Of a DNA stretch of 64,000 nucleotides, positions 28,396 to 37,019 are shown one piece after another (position 1 is the first letter of the stretch; each line of letters starts with the position of its first letter). Position numbers and translations under genes: made by a program. Under the pieces are notes generated by a model. That model was not told the DNA's origin, searched no databases, and saw nothing but the letters and a program-made list of their open reading frames with translations. Source of the DNA: Algoriphagus sp. (GTDB lineage: Bacteria > Bacteroidota > Bacteroidia > Cytophagales > Cyclobacteriaceae). The stretch spans positions 62,001 to 126,000 of the forward strand of contig NZ_JAMWZB010000005.1 of assembly GCF_024305035.1 (NCBI RefSeq). The letters run 5' to 3'.

Positions 28396-29088
28396 ATGAT
28401 TCAAAACCCTATCATAGACGTCATCATTCCGGCTTTTAATGAGGAAAAGTCCATCGCTAAAGTAATTGCAGAAATCCCCGATGTGGTTCGGTATATTATC
28501 GTAGCCAATAATAATTCCTCTGACCAAACGCATGAGGTGGCTACTCAAGCGGGTGCTATGGTCGTTTTTGAACCGCAAAAGGGCTATGGAAAAGCTTGTC
28601 TGACAGCCATGGACTGGATTAAGCAACAAGAAATTCAGCCCGATGTAGTCGTCTTTTTGGATGGTGATTACAGTGATTTTCCAGCCGAAATGTCAGATTT
28701 GATTTCTCCGATTAGGGATCAAAAAGCAGATTTGGTTATTGGTTCAAGAGCATTGGGAAATCGAGAGTCTGGATCGATGACATTCCCGCAGGTTTTTGGA
28801 AATTGGTTGGCCACGTCCTTGATGAACGCTATCCAAGGAGCCCGATTTTCTGATTTGGGACCCTTTCGGGCAATCCGATGGGAATCTTTGCTCGGGCTAA
28901 ACATGAAGGACCAAAATTTTGGTTGGACAATAGAAATGCAAATTAAAGCCCATAAGGCGGGTTTGCGTTATTTGGAGGTCCCTGTCAACTACCGAAAGCG
29001 AATTGGAGTTTCCAAAGTCAGCGGCACGGTCAAAGGAGTTATCGGAGCGGGATACAAAATAATTTTGACGATCTTTAAGTATTGGTAA
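28396..29088 (+). CDS. DPM1/DPG-like family 2 glycosyltransferase
   Basis: 230 aa. Probably transfers a hexose from a nucleotide sugar to polyprenyl phosphate. GT2 features are DVIIPAFNEEKSIAKVI, VANNNSSDQT, FLDGDYSDFP (metal-binding Asp pair) and SRALGNRESGSM; FNWT-like FGWTIEMQIKAHKAG and VPVNYRKRIGVSKVSGT are typical of dolichol-phosphate sugar synthases. There are no C-terminal membrane helices beyond one weak segment. It lies 3 bases after the CslA-like gene. Its lipid-linked product could feed the GT-C enzyme two genes downstream. Confidence 0.85.
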   Translation: MIQNPIIDVIIPAFNEEKSIAKVIAEIPDVVRYIIVANNNSSDQTHEVATQAGAMVVFEPQKGYGKACLTAMDWIKQQEIQPDVVVFLDGDYSDFPAEMSDLISPIRDQKADLVIGSRALGNRESGSMTFPQVFGNWLATSLMNAIQGARFSDLGPFRAIRWESLLGLNMKDQNFGWTIEMQIKAHKAGLRYLEVPVNYRKRIGVSKVSGTVKGVIGAGYKIILTIFKYW

Positions 29089-29107
29089 GACGTAAACTGG
29101 AAAGGAT

Positions 29108-30031
29108 ATGAAGGTTAAACTAAGTAGGCGATATCATCCCAAAATCAGTTTCCTTTCGCACTTAGCTGTGTGGATTTGTTTAGTTTTGACCTTATTTTCT
29201 TGTGGTCCTCAAGGTCGGGACGGAATCAATGAAGAAGAATTTGCGGGGTATTGGTACAAAGGACTTGCAGAAATCAATGTATTTGATTTGACTCAGGTAA
29301 GGTATGGACAGGAGCGCAATGGAAATGCGGTCATGATCTTTGTGACCGAAGATTTTTCGCGTCGCAAGCAAGTTAAACTCGATAATCCAAGCCAGGCCGG
29401 ATCTGATGCCCGCAAGGTAATGAAACTCAATATGACCCGTGATTTTGTCACAGGTGTTTATCCTTACCACACCATGCTTTCCGTTTTTACCCCGGTTAAT
29501 GATGAGGTGAATTCCTTTAAGCTTACCGCTTCGGTAACCGAGTGGTGTGGCCAAGCTTTTACCCAGATGAATTGGCGCAACTCTGGTTATCAGGTTCAGC
29601 TATTTTCGTATTTTGAATCAGAGGGTGATCAAGAATTGAAAATTGACGCCAAACCCGAGGATGAACTTTTTAACTTGATCCGCCTAAATCCTGATTTGAT
29701 TCCTACCGGGGATGTTCAATTGATTCCGAGTTTGGTTTATCAGCGGTTTTCGCATATTCCCTTGAAAGCTGAACGTGCGAAGATTTCCATTGAGCAGCGC
29801 AGCGATAATATCAGGGAATTAAGGGTTAACTATCCTTCCTTGAAAAGGATTTTGACCGTTCGTTTCAAGCAATTTTTTCCCTATGAAATTCTTTCTTGGG
29901 AAGAAGTGCAAACTAAGCCTAATGGAGACAAAGAAATCACCAAAGCGGTGAGGAAGAAACTAGAGCTTCTGGATTATTGGGAGAAAAATGATTCGGTGTT
30001 TGAGCCGCTTCGAAAGGACTTGGGCTTTTGA
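29108..30031 (+). CDS. Uncharacterised lipoprotein of the glycan operon
   Basis: 307 aa, family not recognised. A lipoprotein signal (LFSCG, Cys at about residue 34) follows a basic N-terminus. The mature protein has FAGYWYKGLAEINVFDLTQVRYG near its start and SVTEWCGQAFTQMNWRNSGYQ in the middle; the conserved-looking EWCGQ could be a functional site. It overlaps the GT-C gene (TTGA, 4 bases) and is downstream of the DPM1-like gene by 19. It probably works in the periplasm with the same pathway. Confidence 0.7.
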   Translation: MKVKLSRRYHPKISFLSHLAVWICLVLTLFSCGPQGRDGINEEEFAGYWYKGLAEINVFDLTQVRYGQERNGNAVMIFVTEDFSRRKQVKLDNPSQAGSDARKVMKLNMTRDFVTGVYPYHTMLSVFTPVNDEVNSFKLTASVTEWCGQAFTQMNWRNSGYQVQLFSYFESEGDQELKIDAKPEDELFNLIRLNPDLIPTGDVQLIPSLVYQRFSHIPLKAERAKISIEQRSDNIRELRVNYPSLKRILTVRFKQFFPYEILSWEEVQTKPNGDKEITKAVRKKLELLDYWEKNDSVFEPLRKDLGF

Positions 30032-31368
30032 GAACACCGGTAAAAGCCCTTTTGATTTCCAGCGCCTTGATGATGGCGATGGGGATTTATTTTTTAGGCT
30101 TTGAAGTCAGTAGAGCTGACTTTTTATGGGTTTTGGGTCTTTATTCTGGCCTTTTTGGGCTGATGGGTTTTTGGTATTTCTACTCGGCTAAGGAAATCGT
30201 CAACTGGAAGTTGATTTTCCTGCTTGGAATAGTTCTTCGGCTACTATTACTTCCTTCAATCCCGCTTTGGTCTGAGGATTTTGCTCGGTTTTTATGGGAT
30301 GGTGAGCTGCTAAATTTAGGATTCAACCCGTATACCCACAGTCCTCGGCAATGGATTCAGCTCCACTCCGAGCAATCTTCAGCTTATTTGGAGATGCTTT
30401 ATGGTAAAATGAATTCTCCGGATTATTATTCAGTTTACACCCCATTGAATCAGTTCTTTTTTTGGTTTGGGGCAAAGCTGGGTGGAGGTAGTTTGATCTC
30501 AGGCCTGTTGGTGATCCGATCGATATTGATTGTTGGGGAAGTTTTGGTTTTTTTTATACTCAAATCCCTGCTGTCCCAATGGGGGATGGATCTTCGAAAA
30601 TTAATTTTGTACTGGCTCAATCCTTTTCTTTTGTTTGAGGTCGTGGGGAACCTACATTTTGAAGGATTAGTTTTGCTTTTACTGCTTTGTTCCCTCTTGA
30701 ACTTAGGGAAGAACTATACTGGACTTTCTGGTTTGTTTTGGGGCCTGGCTATAGGATTAAAGTTGGTGCCCTTAATTTTAACTCCGGGCTTTTTGCGACT
30801 CGGCTCTGGACAGATTCGGTTTTTTGGATCTGCAGCCATTCTGATCATTTTTTTAATTTTTCCCTTACTGAAAGATCAATCTTGGATCCATTTGTCCCAA
30901 AGCGTGGCACTTTACCAAGGTAAATTCGAATTTAATGCCTCTGTTTATTACTTGGCTCGGGAGATTGGCTATTGGATAGAAGGCTATAATACGATTGCTT
31001 ACCTGACCAAAGGTTTGAGCGTGTTGACTGTTCTGTTGATCCTTACTTTAGTATTCAAAAAGAGACTCAATTCAACCTCTGATTGGGTTGAATTATGGGT
31101 AGGCTGCTATTGGATTTACCTCTTGCTGCAGCCGATAGTTCATCCCTGGTATTTAATTCCGGGAATAGGCCTAAGTATATTGACAAAGAAAGTTGGGTTT
31201 TTGGTATGGAGTTGGGCTATCATTTTTTCCTATCAAGCTTATGGAAATCAGAATTATTTGGAAGATCCGATCCTGTTGTTTGTGGAATATGGATTGGTTT
31301 GTCTGGGGTTGATCTATGATTACCGGCGGCATTATTTTACCTTACCCCTTCAATTCGTAAAAAAATGA
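30028..31368 (+). CDS. GT-C polyprenyl-phosphate-sugar-dependent glycosyltransferase-like membrane protein
   Basis: 446 aa with about 10-12 membrane helices. It starts at TTG 30028, overlapping the previous stop. The first periplasmic loop has WSEDFARFLWDGELLNLGFNPY, where the acidic residues correspond to the catalytic motif of GT-C mannosyltransferases. YYSVYTPLNQFFFW and a late HPWYLIPGIGLS are also typical. It would use a lipid-linked hexose, perhaps made by the DPM1-like enzyme encoded two genes upstream. Acceptor unknown. Confidence 0.78.
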   Translation: MRTPVKALLISSALMMAMGIYFLGFEVSRADFLWVLGLYSGLFGLMGFWYFYSAKEIVNWKLIFLLGIVLRLLLLPSIPLWSEDFARFLWDGELLNLGFNPYTHSPRQWIQLHSEQSSAYLEMLYGKMNSPDYYSVYTPLNQFFFWFGAKLGGGSLISGLLVIRSILIVGEVLVFFILKSLLSQWGMDLRKLILYWLNPFLLFEVVGNLHFEGLVLLLLLCSLLNLGKNYTGLSGLFWGLAIGLKLVPLILTPGFLRLGSGQIRFFGSAAILIIFLIFPLLKDQSWIHLSQSVALYQGKFEFNASVYYLAREIGYWIEGYNTIAYLTKGLSVLTVLLILTLVFKKRLNSTSDWVELWVGCYWIYLLLQPIVHPWYLIPGIGLSILTKKVGFLVWSWAIIFSYQAYGNQNYLEDPILLFVEYGLVCLGLIYDYRRHYFTLPLQFVKK

Positions 31369-32099
31369 AACGAGTTTATCTTCTTTTGATGGGAATACTT
31401 TTCGCAACTGTGATGTTGGTTTCCTGTCATCCTGCTCAAGAACGGAAGGCGATTTCACTGTTGGAAAAATCCGTGGCTGCTCATGGCGGTCAATCGGCCT
31501 GGGATAAATTAAAGGCCATCCATTTTTCAAAAAAGACAGCATTATTTGCCGCCGATGGTTCTCTTGAGGAAGAATTGGATCAGCGGATTGAGTTTCAGCT
31601 CAAGCCCAGGTTTAGCGGGAAAATGTCCTGGAATAGGGATTCGATTGCTCATGTATTGGAATATGACGGGGAAACGATGGGCTATGAGATGGCTGGAAAT
31701 CCAATTGAAAATCCGGATTTTCTCAGTGCAAAAAAGAAAGAATTTGATGCCGCCTGGTATGTGGTAGGAATGCCTTGGAAACTCCTAGAGGATCCATCAG
31801 CAAAGTTAACGTACAAAGGAATTCGGGAGACGCTTCTTGGGAAAGCGGAGGTTTTGGAGGTGGATTACGGTCCAGGCGCAGATCGGTGGTGGTATTATTT
31901 TGATCCAGAAAATCATCTGATGATTGGTAATGAAGTGCAACTAAAGGATCATCGAAGTCTGATCGAAAACTTGGATTTTGAGGTGGTCGACGGAATGATT
32001 TTTTATGGGGCCCGCCAAAGCTTTCGGGTGGATTCTCTGGGACAAAAATTATATTTACGCGCAAGGTATCAATACCAAGGTTATAAACTTATTCCCTAA
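31365..32099 (+). CDS. DUF6503-like lipoprotein, first of a paralogous pair
   Basis: 244 aa. Lipoprotein signal (VSCH, Cys at about residue 21), then a helix ISLLEKSVAAHGGQSAWDKL and a beta-rich body (FSGKMSWNRDSIAHVLEYDGE, WWYYFDPENHLMIGNEVQ). The AHGG segment and the overall layout recur in the next gene, so the two arose by duplication. The fold resembles outer-membrane lipoprotein-sorting (LolA/LolB-like) proteins, which would allow binding of a lipid or glycolipid. This role is inference. It overlaps the GT-C gene by 4 bases and touches the next gene with no gap. Confidence 0.72.
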   Translation: MKRVYLLLMGILFATVMLVSCHPAQERKAISLLEKSVAAHGGQSAWDKLKAIHFSKKTALFAADGSLEEELDQRIEFQLKPRFSGKMSWNRDSIAHVLEYDGETMGYEMAGNPIENPDFLSAKKKEFDAAWYVVGMPWKLLEDPSAKLTYKGIRETLLGKAEVLEVDYGPGADRWWYYFDPENHLMIGNEVQLKDHRSLIENLDFEVVDGMIFYGARQSFRVDSLGQKLYLRARYQYQGYKLIP

Positions 32100-32849
32100 A
32101 TGAAAAAACATCGCTTTCTATTTATTCTCTCCTTACTGGTGTTGGTTCATGCTTGTGATCGACCGTCAGAAGCTCAAAAAATTGTCGATTTGGCTATTGA
32201 AGCTCATGGAGGAGAGGCCTATGCAGAATCCAAGATTGAATTTGACTTTCGAGATATTCATTATCGAATCCAAAAGACCAAAGATTCTTTTGAGTACAGT
32301 CGGGAGTTTCAGGACTCATTGGGTCAGATCAAAGATGTGCTTAATAATTCAGGATTTGTCCGGACTCGAAATGGAGTAAAAGTGGATACCTTGACTGAAG
32401 AGCGAATAGGGGCATTTTCCAGGTCAGTCAATTCAGTGGCCTATTTCGCATTTTTGCCATACGGACTCAATGACCCTGCAGCTCGAAAACAATATCTGGG
32501 AGAAACTTCCTTAAATGGGGAAAGGTACCATTTGATTCGCGTGACTTTTGAGCAAGAAGGGGGCGGGGAGGATTTCGACGATGTATTTCTTTATTGGATC
32601 GGGGTAGCGGATTACTTTGTCGATTTTATGGCTTACAGCTATCATACCGATGGGGGAGGTGTCAGGTTGCGCGAAGTTTCAAAAGTGCAAGAAATTGGCG
32701 GGATTCGCTTCCAGAATTACCTGAATTTCAAACCTGAAAATAATGATACGCCCGTGGACCAAATGCAGGCGCTGTATGAGTCGGGGAAATTAGAATTGCT
32801 ATCAGAGATAAATTTGGAAAATATCAAGGTGAGTCCTTTAAATCGCTAA
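32100..32849 (+). CDS. DUF6503-like lipoprotein, second of a paralogous pair
   Basis: 249 aa. Lipoprotein signal (HACD, Cys at about residue 19), then AQKIVDLAIEAHGGEAYAES, which matches the same segment of the preceding protein. The body has FRDIHYRIQKTKDSFEYSREF, ARKQYLGETSLNGERYHLIRV and a long YWIGVADYFVDFMAYSYHTDGGGVR strand region. Divergence from its neighbour is large, so the duplication is old. It starts at the first base after the previous stop codon. Confidence 0.75.
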   Translation: MKKHRFLFILSLLVLVHACDRPSEAQKIVDLAIEAHGGEAYAESKIEFDFRDIHYRIQKTKDSFEYSREFQDSLGQIKDVLNNSGFVRTRNGVKVDTLTEERIGAFSRSVNSVAYFAFLPYGLNDPAARKQYLGETSLNGERYHLIRVTFEQEGGGEDFDDVFLYWIGVADYFVDFMAYSYHTDGGGVRLREVSKVQEIGGIRFQNYLNFKPENNDTPVDQMQALYESGKLELLSEINLENIKVSPLNR

Positions 32850-32851
32850 TT

Positions 32852-34069
32852 ATGAATCCTTTAAAACTGAGATTTGAGAATAGGAAAGGACTGGAGCTTT
32901 CTGCGCATTTGTACCAGCCACTAGATAGGGAAGCCAAATTCTACGCCATTTTTGCCCATTGTTTTACCTGTACTAAAAACCTATCTTCAGTAACCCGTAT
33001 TTGCACGGCCTTATCTCAGGAAGGAGTGGGGGTTTTGAGTTTTGATTTTACGGGGTTGGGTCTGAGCGAAGGGGAATTTCAAGAAAGCACTTTTTCTGCA
33101 AATATTTCGGATTTGGTGGACGCAGCAACTTACCTGGATGAAAATTATCAATCTCCCCAATTGATGATCGGACATTCACTTGGTGGAGCAGCCGTACTCT
33201 ATGCTTCCAGTGAATTAGAATCGGTTTCGGCAATAGCCACCATAGGTGCCCCAGCAGATCCGAGTCACGTCATTCATCTCTTTGAAGGGGAGTTAGACCA
33301 GCTCGAGAAAGGCCAAAAGGTAAAAGTAACTATTGGAGGAAGGCCTTTTGAGATCGATCGGCAGTTTGTGGATGATTTGGAGCAAAAACCTTTGGAGACA
33401 TTTTTAAAAAAAATGAAAAAGTCGCTCCTGATTTTGCATTCTCCCCAAGATCAAATCGTGGAAATCAATCAAGCTCAAGAAATCTATCAACGTGCTTTTC
33501 ACCCCAAAAGCTTCATTTCACTGGATGGGGCTGATCACCTGCTCAAAAGGGAAAAAGATGCAATCTATGTAGGTCAGGTAATCGCTTCCTGGAGTGCAAG
33601 ATATGTAAGCCATGAGGAGAAGAAAGAAAACCAAACCAAAGGAAATCCGGTGATGGTCAGGCTCAGTGAAGGGCCGGGGTACACCACAGAAATCAAAACT
33701 CCCCACCATCATTTAATAGCCGATGAACCGCTTGAGGTGGGAGGGCAGAATTTGGGTCCAAATCCCTACGATTTTTTGATGGCGTCCTTGGGTAGCTGTA
33801 CGGCCATGACCTTGAAAATGTACGCAGCTCGAAAAAAATGGGAACTGAAAGAAGTGCGTGTTTATCTTAATCATGAAAAAGTACACCTGATGGACTCTGA
33901 AAACGTGGAGGAGCCGAATGCAAAAGTTTCCCAATTTACCCGGATTTTAGAGCTTGAAGGCGACTTGGATCAAGTGCAGCGAAATCGATTATTGGAAATA
34001 GCCAACCGCTGTCCTGTACATCGTACGTTGGAGGAAGATATTTTGATCCAAACCTTGCTGGCTAAGTGA
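32852..34069 (+). CDS. Bifunctional alpha/beta hydrolase-OsmC family protein
   Basis: 405 aa. Residues 1-255 are an alpha/beta hydrolase: HCFTCTKNLSSV near the oxyanion position, nucleophile elbow GHSLGGAAVLYAS, a late Asp in HSPQDQIVE and His in DGADHLL. Residues 265-405 are an OsmC domain (GGQNLGPNPYDFLMASLGSCTAMTLKMYA, then ANRCPVHRTL) with the two Cys used by Ohr/OsmC peroxide reductases. The fusion itself is a known bacterial architecture. Esterase activity plus thiol-peroxide reduction is expected. It lies 2 bases after the DUF6503-like pair. Confidence 0.9.
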   Translation: MNPLKLRFENRKGLELSAHLYQPLDREAKFYAIFAHCFTCTKNLSSVTRICTALSQEGVGVLSFDFTGLGLSEGEFQESTFSANISDLVDAATYLDENYQSPQLMIGHSLGGAAVLYASSELESVSAIATIGAPADPSHVIHLFEGELDQLEKGQKVKVTIGGRPFEIDRQFVDDLEQKPLETFLKKMKKSLLILHSPQDQIVEINQAQEIYQRAFHPKSFISLDGADHLLKREKDAIYVGQVIASWSARYVSHEEKKENQTKGNPVMVRLSEGPGYTTEIKTPHHHLIADEPLEVGGQNLGPNPYDFLMASLGSCTAMTLKMYAARKKWELKEVRVYLNHEKVHLMDSENVEEPNAKVSQFTRILELEGDLDQVQRNRLLEIANRCPVHRTLEEDILIQTLLAK

Positions 34070-35109
34070 AATTACTGTTCAATAAATATCTTTTTAGCAG
34101 TTTAATCCTGATCTTTTTCTTTCTTGGAGTATGGGTTCTCGCTCCTGATTCAACCCCTGATTTTCCAGTAATTTCCCAGAAGCTCAAAGGCGTATGTTGG
34201 GTTGGGAGTCGACAAGCTCTACAAGGTGGTGAATTGGAATCTTTAGCTACCACTGGGGCAAATTCCATTTCCCAAACACCCTTTGGATGGCAAGCTGATC
34301 CGGGTAAACCTGAAATTCGCTGGGCCTTGGAAAATGATCGAATGTGGTGGGGGGAATCTGCAATAGGCTTAAAAACAACGCTGGATTCAGCAAAATCACA
34401 TCAGATTTCTTCCATGTTAAAACCTCATTTATGGGTACGAGGCGCATGGCCGGGAGAAGTTGAAATGAGTTCTGAGCAGGATTGGCAACAGTGGTTTGGA
34501 CTTTACCGGAAATTTATTGTAGACTACGCAAGACTTGCCGAGAAATCAGAGATGCCTTTTTTCTGTATCGGGACAGAACTGGAAAAGACCAGTCATCGTA
34601 CCCAAGATTGGAGAAAAATCATTTCGGCAGTCCGAGAGGTGTATTCCGGTAAAATCACCTATGCCGCAAATTTCACGGAGTATGAACAGATTCAATTTTG
34701 GTCAGAACTTGATTTTATTGGGATACAGGGATATTTTCCGTTGAGCGAGAAAAAAAAGCCAACCAAAAGGGAATTGATAAATGCTTGGAAAACCCCTATT
34801 TCCAATATAGAGGCAGTGGTGAACCAATTTCAAAAACCGGTGATTTTTACTGAAATCGGTTATTGTAACACCGAAGATGCGGCTAAGGAGCCATGGGTTT
34901 GGCCCAATGAGCGACATGCATCCAAGTTGTCCGAGTCTAGTCAAGCCCTTTGTTATGAAGCTTTCTTTGATGCTGTATGGACAAAGGAATGGTTAGCTGG
35001 GGTGTATTTTTGGAAATGGTATCCTGAGGGGAAAGGAAGGGATCCTGATTTTAGCCCTCAGGGCCTTCAAGCCGAGAAAGTAATGCGAACCTATTTTTCT
35101 CAGCCCTAA
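34066..35109 (+). CDS. GH113-like TIM-barrel glycoside hydrolase
   Basis: 347 aa from a GTG (34066) that overlaps the previous stop (GTGA). One N-terminal hydrophobic segment (FLGVWVLAP end) anchors or exports it. TIM-barrel features are KGVCWVGSRQAL, TGANSISQTPFGW, LKPHLWVRGAWPGE, FFCIGTELEK (acid/base Glu) and IFTEIGYCN (nucleophile Glu), which fit family GH113, known for beta-mannanases. It is the last gene of the long operon and could trim the polymer made by the CslA-like enzyme. Specificity is inferred. Confidence 0.78.
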   Translation: MKLLFNKYLFSSLILIFFFLGVWVLAPDSTPDFPVISQKLKGVCWVGSRQALQGGELESLATTGANSISQTPFGWQADPGKPEIRWALENDRMWWGESAIGLKTTLDSAKSHQISSMLKPHLWVRGAWPGEVEMSSEQDWQQWFGLYRKFIVDYARLAEKSEMPFFCIGTELEKTSHRTQDWRKIISAVREVYSGKITYAANFTEYEQIQFWSELDFIGIQGYFPLSEKKKPTKRELINAWKTPISNIEAVVNQFQKPVIFTEIGYCNTEDAAKEPWVWPNERHASKLSESSQALCYEAFFDAVWTKEWLAGVYFWKWYPEGKGRDPDFSPQGLQAEKVMRTYFSQP

Positions 35110-35125
35110 AAATCAGTTTCTTCGG

Positions 35126-35168
35126 TGACTTTTGTCATTTACTTTCTTTAAAAGTAGGGGTAGTTTTA
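35126..35168 (+). promoter_or_regulatory. Class II Crp/Fnr-type operator and promoter of the DUF2892 gene
   Basis: The dyad TGACTTTTGTCA (35126-35137, centre 35131.5) lies upstream of a -7-like box TAGTTTTA (35161-35168). The centre-to-box distance is 29.5 bases, placing the dyad near -41.5. The same dyad and the same distance occur at 51313-51355. The site lies 45 bases before the DUF2892 start. Confidence 0.6.
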
Positions 35169-35212
35169 TTCTGTAAATCAAACAATTCTTCAACTTTAAA
35201 AAGACAGAAGCC

Positions 35213-35425
35213 ATGAAAGCAAATATGGGAAGCACAGATCGAGGCCTGCGATTATTCGTAGCTGCAATACTTGTTGGATTGTTTTTTTCCAGTGTGCTGA
35301 CTGGAGCCCTGGGTATAGTTGCCCTGGTAGTTGCTACAGTTTTGACTTTGACGACTTTGATTGGCTTCTGTCCACTTTACACCTTACTGGGAATCAATAC
35401 TCGTTCGCCGCTGGCGAAGAGATAG
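35213..35425 (+). CDS. DUF2892 (YgaP-like) inner membrane protein
   Basis: 70 aa, full length for the family. MGSTDRGLRLFVAA is the typical opening, followed by two hydrophobic segments and CPLYTLLGINT, the conserved Cys-containing end. In other bacteria this domain is often fused to or beside rhodaneses. It probably responds to redox or nitrosative conditions, given the Fnr-type site before it. Monocistronic, with a terminator 26 bases after the stop. Confidence 0.88.
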   Translation: MKANMGSTDRGLRLFVAAILVGLFFSSVLTGALGIVALVVATVLTLTTLIGFCPLYTLLGINTRSPLAKR

Positions 35426-35450
35426 CTAATGCGTAATAGTTTTGGGAAAA

Positions 35451-35479
35451 GCCGGGGGCAGTAGCTTCCGGTTTTTTTT
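35451..35479 (+). terminator. Terminator after the DUF2892 gene
   Basis: Two CCGG arms and inner GC/GC pairs bridged by G-U pairs form a stem around an AGTA loop, followed by eight T. Confidence 0.7.
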
Positions 35480-35557
35480 AGGGTTTTTTGGCCTGAATAG
35501 GCAAAACTTCTTTAAAAATTTTATTTATTAGACTTTTTAAACCCAAAATTTATAAAA

Positions 35558-36970
35558 ATGAAGAATAATGCGAGACGTGAGTTTTTGAAGTCCACCGGAT
35601 TGGCAGGCTTGGGGATTTTTGGTGCAGGCTCAGTGCTTGGAAGTCAAGCGGATTTTCTCCCGCTCGAGGCCAATTTTGCCAAAAAACGCGTTCAATCGTT
35701 TAATATGAGTGGATTTGCCGCTCCTAAACTGGAAACTGTCCGGGTGGGTATTGTAGGATTGGGCATGCGTGGACCCGGAGCTGTAGATCGTCTGAGTAAA
35801 ATAGAGGGAGTGGAAATCAAAGCGCTGTGTGATTTGATTCCAGAGCGGGCAGAGAAAGCTAAAAAAATGTTGGATGGAACAGTCCATAATCCAACTCTTT
35901 ATTCTGGGAAAGCATATTCTTACAAAGCAATGTGTGATCGTCCCGATCTTGATTTGATTTATATCGCCAGCCCATGGGAATGGCACGTACCCATGGCGGT
36001 ATATGCAATGGAGGCGGGAAAACACGCTGCAGTGGAAGTTCCCGCCGCCAGAACTCTGGACGAGTGTTGGGAATTGGTTGAAACCTCCGAGCGAACCCAA
36101 AAACACTGCATGCAGCTGGAAAATTGCTGTTATGATTTTTTTGAATTGATGACCTTGAAGATGGCCAGAGAGGGATTTTTCGGTGAAGTCCTCCATGTAG
36201 AGGGAGCTTACATTCACGATTTGCTCTGGTTGAATTTTGATAACCAGAAGGGCTATCAGGATATGTGGAGGCTCAAGGAGAATTTCAGAAATGGAAATCT
36301 CTATCCCACGCACGGATTGGGGCCGATCTGCCAAATTCTCAATATCAACCGCGGCGACCAGATGGATTATTTGACTTCACTTTCTTCAAATGATTTTCAG
36401 ATGAAAGCCAAAGCCCAAGAACTCGCTGAGCAGGATTCCTTTTGGGCGTCCTATGCTACAAAAGAGTATCGGGGAAATATGAATACGACCTTGGTAAAAA
36501 CCAAAAATGGAAAGTCCATTATGATTCAGCACGATGTGACTTCCCCTCGTCCCTATTCCAGACTACATGTGGTCAGTGGGACCGAGGGCTTTGCTCAAAA
36601 GTATCCTGAACAAAAAGTTTCCCGGGGACATAGCTGGCTCAAAGAGGAAGAAATGAAGGAATTGGAAAAGAAATATACCCCTGAAATTATCCTTAAAGTA
36701 GGAGAGCTGGCCAAACAAGTGGGAGGCCATGGGGGCATGGATTTTATGATGGATTGGCGTTTAATTGATTGCTTGAGAAATGGACTTCCACTCGATCAGG
36801 ATGTGTATGATGCGGCCCTTTGGAGCTGTATAAGCCCCTTAAGTGAATGGTCGGTAGCCAATCGGTCCAATTCGATTGATGTGCCTGATTTTACGGGAGG
36901 AAACTGGAAAACCAATACGCCTGTGCCGATTACCTTAGCAGGAGGGGGAACGACAGCGGTCAGAGTATAA
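35558..36970 (+). CDS. GH109-type Gfo/Idh/MocA family glycosidase (alpha-N-acetylgalactosaminidase-like)
   Basis: 470 aa. A twin-arginine-type signal (ARREFLKSTGLAGLG, then hydrophobic) precedes a Gfo/Idh/MocA Rossmann domain (VRVGIVGLGMRGPGAV) and the C-terminal sugar domain. MQLENCCYDFFELMTLKMAR, GAYIHDLLWLNF, LYPTHGLGP and NINRGDQMDYL match GH109 enzymes, which use bound NAD+ to cleave alpha-linked N-acetylgalactosamine. The export signal fits folding with cofactor in the cytoplasm before Tat transport. It is followed by a strong terminator and a ruined DUF1080 gene, a family often adjacent to GH109 or sugar oxidoreductases. Confidence 0.88.
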   Translation: MKNNARREFLKSTGLAGLGIFGAGSVLGSQADFLPLEANFAKKRVQSFNMSGFAAPKLETVRVGIVGLGMRGPGAVDRLSKIEGVEIKALCDLIPERAEKAKKMLDGTVHNPTLYSGKAYSYKAMCDRPDLDLIYIASPWEWHVPMAVYAMEAGKHAAVEVPAARTLDECWELVETSERTQKHCMQLENCCYDFFELMTLKMAREGFFGEVLHVEGAYIHDLLWLNFDNQKGYQDMWRLKENFRNGNLYPTHGLGPICQILNINRGDQMDYLTSLSSNDFQMKAKAQELAEQDSFWASYATKEYRGNMNTTLVKTKNGKSIMIQHDVTSPRPYSRLHVVSGTEGFAQKYPEQKVSRGHSWLKEEEMKELEKKYTPEIILKVGELAKQVGGHGGMDFMMDWRLIDCLRNGLPLDQDVYDAALWSCISPLSEWSVANRSNSIDVPDFTGGNWKTNTPVPITLAGGGTTAVRV

Positions 36971-36973
36971 TTG

Positions 36974-37015
36974 ACTAAAGGAAGGTTTCTGCCTTCCTTT
37001 AGTTCATTTTTTTTT
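36974..37015 (+). terminator. Strong terminator after the GH109 gene
   Basis: A perfect 12-base inverted repeat, ACTAAAGGAAGG (36974-36985) and CCTTCCTTTAGT (36992-37003), with a 6-base loop, followed by a run of nine T. It begins three bases after the GH109 stop codon and ends just before the convergent DUF1080 remnant. Confidence 0.9.
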
Positions 37016-37019
37016 AGTT

